Of a stretch of 64,000 bases of DNA, positions 57,912 through 64,000 are shown piece by piece; position 1 is the stretch's first letter, and each line of letters begins with the position of its first letter. Below the pieces are notes generated by a model. The model was not told the origin of the DNA. It ran no database searches and saw only the letters and a list, made by a program, of their open reading frames with translations. The translations under genes were made by a program, and so were the position numbers. Source of the stretch: Trebouxia sp. TZW2008 (Eukaryota > Chlorophyta > Trebouxiophyceae > Trebouxiales > Trebouxiaceae); assembly GCA_002118135.1 (NCBI GenBank), contig BDIU01000013.1, forward strand, positions 372,001 through 436,000, given 5' to 3'.

Positions 57912-59003
57912 CTGTCAGCAAGCTTTCTATACATGCCAATGGCATTGAAAGAAAAAGTGCCGACAACATTGTCATTGTGTGTCTTGTCAATGGCAAAGTG
58001 GTCATCACCACCAGCCAGCGTGCAATCCGTGCCATGCAGATGTCTGTTGTTTGTGCGCTTGTACACCAACACAAAGCATTATGAGCATTAGTGACACTCT
58101 TGGTGTGCTAAGCAGCTGCCAGCTGAGCACTGCTTTGGCAGATTTTGATTGACATAAAAGTGAAGTACATTGACGACACTGACCTCTGACCATTTGCTAT
58201 CACCAAGCATTTCCAGGCATATGTCATGTTTATGTCATATGCGATCCTTGCTCAGTGTTGAGAGAATTCAAAGTTACGGTTTCAATCGCTAAACCTCGCA
58301 AACAGCACGTCTCTGTCAACCCTGCATTCCACCTTTGCAGCCTGAATTATCCTTATTGATGTCATCATCATTGTAAAGTACTTTTTGTAGTAGCATAAAA
58401 GAGTTACGCCCAGGTCCCCAGCTCCCCAAAATTTGTAGAGGGAACACAAGCTAACTCAGAAGACAAACTCTCACAGGGGGCTGATTGTGGAGCTGGGAAG
58501 CTCGCAAGCTGTGCACACTGTGTGGTTCTGGGGCTATGCGTGGTAAAAGGCACTTGGTGTTTGAGTGTGTGGCATTGGCTGAGTTGCAGGCCAAGTGTGC
58601 TCATTTGTTTGATGCCTGCGGTCACAACATGCACTGTGCGTGACTCAGAGCTGGCATTCACATGCAAGTCTTTGCCATGACTTTGTGATGGAGGGCTTGT
58701 TGAGCGACCTTCGAGTAAGCAGAACTTGTTAGCTACATCGTACTAGCGCACGAAGTATAGCGTGATCCCAAACACGCATGATGATGGCTGACTGAATCCA
58801 CTTGACTGTACATGGCTTTTCTCAGTGCTGTCCTAAGTGTGAAGCATGCACCATCAGTGAGGTACCGAATCATACTGAAGACCATATGCGCAATCCTGAG
58901 TTCAGCAGGGAATCAGCAAGGAATGCCTGCTCAACATGATGAGGCAAGGTGCTTCGACGACACAAACACATGAAACCTGTTCTTGCGCCTGTCAGACTGT
59001 TCC
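57912..59003. other. Spacer between convergent genes; no gene seen
   Basis: About 1.1 kb between the F-box gene stop and the FHA gene stop. Short frames on either strand (for example minus 58404-58667) lack motifs. No repeats of note. Confidence 0.4.
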
Positions 59004-60395
59004 TCAAGCAGCGTCCTCATCAAAGGGCGCCCACACAAGCGTGTAGGACACACCGTCAGTTGAAGGCTGCTCATCTGCATCATTATCCTCATCACCGGTG
59101 CTGTCCTGGAATCCTGAACACGCATGCAAGCCAGTGAGACCGTGACAAAAGTGTCATGTATTGCAGCAGCCTGCAGTCACTTGAAGGTGCAGATGACACG
59201 ACGCGACCTGAGTCTTGAAGTCAAGGTCTCACCAAACTTGATTGTCGACCCTTTTTTCAGGACAGAAGGCCTTCTTCTGCCAGGTTTAACCACCTTTCCG
59301 TTTATGCTGGTGCCGTTGGTGCTGTGCTCATCAAAGACGTTCACCTGACTTGTCTCTTTGCCTTTAGCCCCTGCTGGCACCAGCTTCTCGTGAGCGACAA
59401 TGTGTGTTTGCTAAGTGCTGGCATGCCAGTGCAATGACTATTTGTGCACCAAACACCCGCTGAATTCATAACGTTGTTGTGCCTCAAGGGCAATCAGCTG
59501 TCATGAGACATGCTTCAGCTGTACAATACAGTGTCAAGACATCGGAAATGGAGAACAATGAAGCAATTGCAAACAAGAGCCACAGATAGGACTGACGCAA
59601 CGCATGTGAAACGCATTGTCATAGGCAGCATTCAAGTTCAAACCTGCAGCAACTCAAGCATGCAAGGTGTACAAACCCGAAACTTTCATGGCATGCCTCG
59701 TAGCCTAGTTCAGATCTGGCATAAGCTTACCAGACTCAATGCGTGCATGGTTTCCAGAGACTGTGTCATTGGGAATGACCAGATCCATGGTGTCTGCATC
59801 TCTGCCAACCTTGTACGTACGCTCTGGCAAAAGCCTGAAAGCTTCTTGCTCAGGATCTGCACAGCTCAACAGTCAGCAACATCAGCATACAAGCACGATC
59901 CTAGCTATGGCAATGCATTGCTATTATAACAGGATAAGCATCATGCAGTGGTGGTGTGTGCACTACGTTCCAGGCAGATCCAGACTCATGTCAAAACGAC
60001 AAGCTCAGATCTCAGCTTACAAAGCTTGTGATAATCGACCAAAATTTGCAGCTTGTGTTTCAGCAAGTGCAGCTTGACTTTTTTGTTCTGTTGTGCGCAA
60101 GCTGGCTTTTAGTCAAAAGCTGACTTCTAGCAGCTGTGTTGGGCATGCATGTGTCTTGAGCCTCTTCAAAATGAACTGGTCATTGCGACGCCAGCACAAG
60201 ACAGCAATGCACAACAGCAGAGCTTGCAAAGATGATCTGACCTGTGGGCTTTAGCATGAGGCTGCCAGAAGCTGTGGCCTTGCGCCTCTTTTTGCTTGAA
60301 GAGGTTGGTGTCCCAAACTTGCTTTTGGCCTTTTGGTCAGCGCCATCTACATCCATTGGTTCTGGAGAAGGCTGTGTGCCACTATCATCACCCAT
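59004..60395 (-). CDS. FHA-domain protein
   Basis: Exons in reading order: 60395-60242, 59856-59731, 59370-59233, 59113-59004, giving 175 residues. FHA domains bind phosphothreonine peptides in DNA-damage and cell-cycle signalling. The domain spans about 58-135: TYKVGRDADTMDLVIPNDTV (VGR core), SGNHARIES (conserved S..H), then STNGTSINGKVVKPG and KKGSTIKFG. The N-terminus is acidic then basic (MGDDSGTQPSPEPMDVDG; SSSKKRRKATAS, a likely nuclear signal). The C-terminus is acidic (DSTGDEDNDADEQPSTDG). The exon 3 acceptor is a NAGNAG (CCAGCAG|GGG), so isoforms with or without one Ala are possible. Confidence 0.88.
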
Positions 60396-60720
60396 ATCTG
60401 CACAAGTAATGATATGAAAATGTGCAACGAGCGAGAGTGCAAGCGAGATCTCTGGAGGGCGAGCACCTAGAGATCAAAAGGCCCATTAGGTCTGAGGATG
60501 CCAAAGATGCAGGACAATCACTGTCACATCAGGGAATGCATAGATCTTGCGGCGTAGAGCAAAAGGCAGCTTGACTTGCTTGTGCAATACACTGCCAGTA
60601 GACATGAAAATGTCAGTATTGAAAGTTTTGGGTCACTGTCAGCGGGTCTAGAGCATATCAGGGGTACATGAGTATGTGGCAGGACTTCATGATACCAGCA
60701 AGAAAGTCAGACAAAGGTGC

Positions 60721-63700
60721 TTAGGGCAGCTTACCGTCATCATTGTTGTCCCCATTGCCACGGTCATCACCATTGTCGTCGTCCCCTGGAAGGGCACCAG
60801 CTTTCTCCATGACATCCCAGATGTCTTGCACTCCCCATCTGCTTGCAAGCCCACGTATCAGGTAGGCATGCCGACTACGCAGGGCCTCCAAGTTCCAAAA
60901 AGGCACATCAGCCAAGCCAAAAGCACTCAGCCCTGCCGCCAACCCGCGAGCCATGGGCTCATCAAACAACAAGGCTTTTTTTCTGGAAAAGCTACTGTTG
61001 CTGACTTCTGAGTTCTGGGTGACGCTAAGGATGCACAAGTTTCCTAGCTTGTGCACCCAGCGTTTGGCACTTACCTCTGTCCAGCCTGGCTGTGGTACTT
61101 TATACCAATCAGACCCTGGTGCAGGGTTCTGCATACAACAAAACATAGCAATCAGCCAGCAAGGTGTGCAGTACAAGCAGCGCAGCTTCACAATGAACAG
61201 CCATGTTGATGGCATCACGGCACGTAGGCAAGACTGAGAGGCACCGCAATAAGATTTCAGAGAAAGTATGATGAACTATTGCCAAATTGTTATTGGGAGG
61301 GAGCAGAATGGCTTGGGAGATAGTTGTTTTCATGCAACCCACGGCTTCTATGTCTCCTAGCGAGGTCATCAATACTTGCTGGCATGCATGCTCATGATGA
61401 CAATGATGGAAAGCAATGTGATTGACATACCTGTGGCATAATGTGCTCCACAGACAGCACGCCCTCCCAGCGTCGAGCATATCCACCAGCTCCAGCCCCA
61501 TTCTGATTGCCACCAGCCAGCTGATGTTCAACCGCAAGCAACACGGCCTTTGCTTTCTTGTTGCTGCTTCCTTGGTACAAGTCACGGCCCTTGATAGCCC
61601 TCAAAAGCCGTTGCTTGCCCCCCAAAGCCCTCACTGTTGACCCAAACGTCTTGAAATACCGTCTCGTACATTGAAGCAGGTGCCAATGCAACACTCACCT
61701 GCAAATTTAACAAAGCTTTAAGCATCTGCAAGTTTCTTAGCAGTCATCAATGCATTGCACAGGTGCATTCACTCAAGATAAGCCATAGGCACCATGTAGC
61801 ACAACAAAATTGACCGCAGCGCAGATGCCAGCCTGAGCAAATGACAGTTGCACAGTTTACAGCTTCACTTGACGTCCAAGGGTGCTTGCCTGTTGCAATG
61901 TCCGCACAAGCCGGCTGAAAGCCGCCTTTTGCTGATACACAGTGCATGGCAACAGGACTGCACCCAGAGTCAAGCATTCCAACTCTTTCAGGAAAGCTTT
62001 GAGCCATGAGGCCGGGTTCTGGGCCTTGGTGGCTTTCAACTTGGTGGTCTGAGCCTTCATGACAGCCAACAAAGCAGCAGTCCGCCAGATTTGATTTGGG
62101 AAGCACAGAAGATTGAAGATGATCTGCCCACAATATCTCACATCTGCCAAATGCTGGTTTGTTGCTTGACCGTTTTGAGCAGGAACAAGATCTGTGTCAT
62201 CGTTGCTCAGTAACGCAAGGAATGCAGCTCCAAAGGGCTTCAGGTGCTGGTTCACAAATCTGCGTGGGTCAGCGTTGAAGCCGACTTGAGCAAGAGGCTG
62301 ACCATTTGTATCTGCAAGTTGGAATGCAAGGCGATAAAAGTCCACTGCCTCCATTTGATTTGCCCTGCAAGCATGCATACGCTTCTCAAAGAGATGTCAA
62401 AGGATGCTCAAACTTTCAGAAGAGACTTTCAGACCTAACTCAAAAAAATTAAGTGCATGTGAACTCATGTATGTTGCACCCATGATGAAGGGGCCAGTGG
62501 AGAAAAGGAGTGTGATCGAGATGTCAAGTACCCTTCAGATCAGCACAGAAACGCCACACAGCTGCAAGGTGCTATATGCCATGCCTGTCGGAATCGTTGA
62601 GCCGCCGCATATGTTCAAACAGCTCATCCACCAAGGTTGCTGGCAACTCGATTGCACCCCTCGATGCCTTAGGCAGCATCACTCCATTGCGATGGTGCCA
62701 AGCTTTGGTGGCATTGCTGCCAAAGTTCCGCCTTTGCAGTCTATGAAGCCTGGCAGCCACTGTTGACCAGTCACTTATGACAGTCTGCCTCAGTATCCTG
62801 TTGTTGGGGCCAGGAATGTGTTGAAGCAGAACAGCTTTGAGTATGTCTTCGTTTCCCAGTGGCTGACCTGTGACAAGTGTGAGCAAAGCTATGTGCGCTC
62901 AGCTTGCACAGCACAGCAATCCCAAAGCATGCAATTCCGTCAGCAAAAGGCGTAATCAGGTGCCTTGCTTGAAGACTGCAGCCAATGCCTGGGAATTTTG
63001 CTGAGTGATAAGCAAGGTCCGTACACCTACCACTGTAGTTGATGTTGGCAAAGCTTTGGAAAGCAAGCTGTGTGTCTCCAGTCATTGTCAATGTCAAGTA
63101 GACAGCCTCATCTATGTACTTGAAGAACGCAGCTACATCCAGGACTGAGTCATGGTTGGCGTCAGAAGCCTGTCTGAGCCATTCGAGCATGTATTCTGCA
63201 TTTCTGCGCTCCCGCCTTCTGTTGCTGAGCTGCTCAAGATCGTCAGCCAAGCTGCCATTGATTCTGAAGTTGAAGCACACCTGAAAATCGTGCTGCTGTG
63301 TCTGCAAAAACGGATTTCCCTGATTCACCCTTCCAAGTTCGCCCCCCAGCCTGCTGCTGATGCTGCGAATGATTTCGGCATGGGCTATGCCGTCAGCTAA
63401 GCGAATGTGTTCCTGAATCGCGGCATAGAGCATGACCAAGGTAGTCGCTCGCTGCTGGCCGTCCACCAGATCGCAATTTCTGGACCGCTGCTGCCACCAG
63501 AACTCAGCTTCAGGCCTATTAACGCCTTGACCAACGTCGGTTTGCTGCAAGATGATGTTTCCCAGCAACGTGACTGGATGCTGATGTTCGAAAGCGTAGC
63601 GTAAGTCTTGCAGCAGCTTGTCAGTGTGAAGCTTGGCTTCCCACTGGAAAGGGCGCTGATACTGTGGGACCTCAAGTCGGAACGTGTGTACATCCAGAAA

Positions 63701-63742
63701 GCTGCGAAGTGTCAAGGCTGCCGTTTGGATCGGCTCGGCCAT
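60721..63742 (-). CDS. DUF262/DUF1524 (GmrSD-like) protein
   Basis: Exons in reading order: 63742-63031, 62867-62585, 62364-61890, 61649-61431, 61128-60721, giving 698 residues if read to the TAA. The N-terminal DUF262 shows VPQYQRPFQW, LLGNIILQQ, DLVDGQQRATTLVML (DGQQR at 94-98) and FANINYSGQPLGNEDILKA. The C-terminal DUF1524 has the HNH-type VEHIMPQN (His559), then WVHKLGNLCILSVTQNSEVS and FSRKKALLF. In bacteria this pair forms GmrSD-type modification-dependent restriction enzymes that need NTP. The role in algae is unknown. Introns 2 and 3 appear to use GC donors (CAG|GCATGG and CAG|GCAAGC), and the exon 4 acceptor is weak, so the middle of the model is less certain. A good donor (GACG|GTAAGC) near 60733 could add a further exon. 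Confidence 0.8.
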
Positions 63743-64000
63743 GCTGCGGCAGAGCGAGGCAGAGACTGTGAACTGACACGGACACGAGTGCCTATGCTGC
63801 GACAATCATACGACACTTTCAGAGGCGGGCGTATCGCAATGCGAGCGTTAATTCGGAAACGCTCGTCATATGACGAGAATTACCAAGATGAAGAGGAGTG
63901 CTGTGCTTTTGGCTAGGCCTTTAGCGCACGAACATACGAAGCCTTCTTGCTGTTCAGGGGGTGTTTCTAGAAGCATCCTAATCCCATTTAGCCTAGTGCA
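63743..64000 (-). promoter_or_regulatory. Putative promoter of the DUF262/DUF1524 gene
   Basis: CpG-rich sequence continues upstream of the ATG to about 63850, as at other gene starts. The frame stays open upstream to about 63805 without another ATG. No named element was recognised before the window end. Confidence 0.4.

Overview
The window is nuclear DNA of a eukaryote, most likely a green alga (Trebouxiophyceae-like; this placement is inference). The reasons are multi-exon genes with GT-AG introns, a plastid-type SecY translocase with a long N-terminal targeting region, a sterol isomerase, plant-type F-box/LRR, FHA and XYPPX proteins, and a mitochondrial complex I assembly factor. There are no bacterial operons, no CRISPR array, no rRNA, and I saw no tRNA. 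CpG dinucleotides cluster at gene starts. Introns and spacers are poor in CpG and rich in TG, CA and TGCATG.

Layout, left to right: a broken F-box/LRR gene (+, 1823-3076); an Fpg/Nei-family DNA glycosylase with two SAP domains (+, 3747-9337); an NDUFAF3-like complex I assembly factor (-, 10602-11986) head to head with a SecY/SCY2-type translocase (+, 12368-20161); four multi-exon genes I cannot name (-, 20826-21982; -, 23001-25501; -, 26695-about 28110; +, 28592-31096); ribokinase (-, 31401-37344) head to head with a type I L-asparaginase (+, 37691-43959); EBP-type sterol isomerase (-, 44315-45695) head to head with a Nudix hydrolase (+, 46075-48091); an XYPPX/glycine-zipper protein ending in six histidines (-, 48573-49428); a CUE/F-box/LRR protein (+, 51818-57911); an FHA-domain protein (-, 59004-60395); and a DUF262/DUF1524 (GmrSD-like) protein (-, 60721-63742). 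Gene models were built by hand by joining exons whose splice phases and family conservation agree.

The genes do not form one pathway. What links them is an unusual architecture. In most of the well-resolved genes, introns carry one to about ten decayed partial copies of the neighbouring exon. Upstream copies carry the splice acceptor and the 5' part of the exon but not its donor. Downstream copies carry the 3' part and the donor. One intact exon always remains. In ribokinase this process has grown into a minisatellite of roughly 85-90 bp units made from the start of the last exon and its acceptor. This recurrent tandem duplication across exon/intron borders ('exon echoes') is the most striking observation in the window.

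Other points of interest are a NEIL3-like Val2 in the DNA glycosylase, three candidate GC-AG introns, a natural C-terminal hexahistidine, an intron-bearing restriction-like DUF262/DUF1524 gene, and three divergent gene pairs with very similar spacing.
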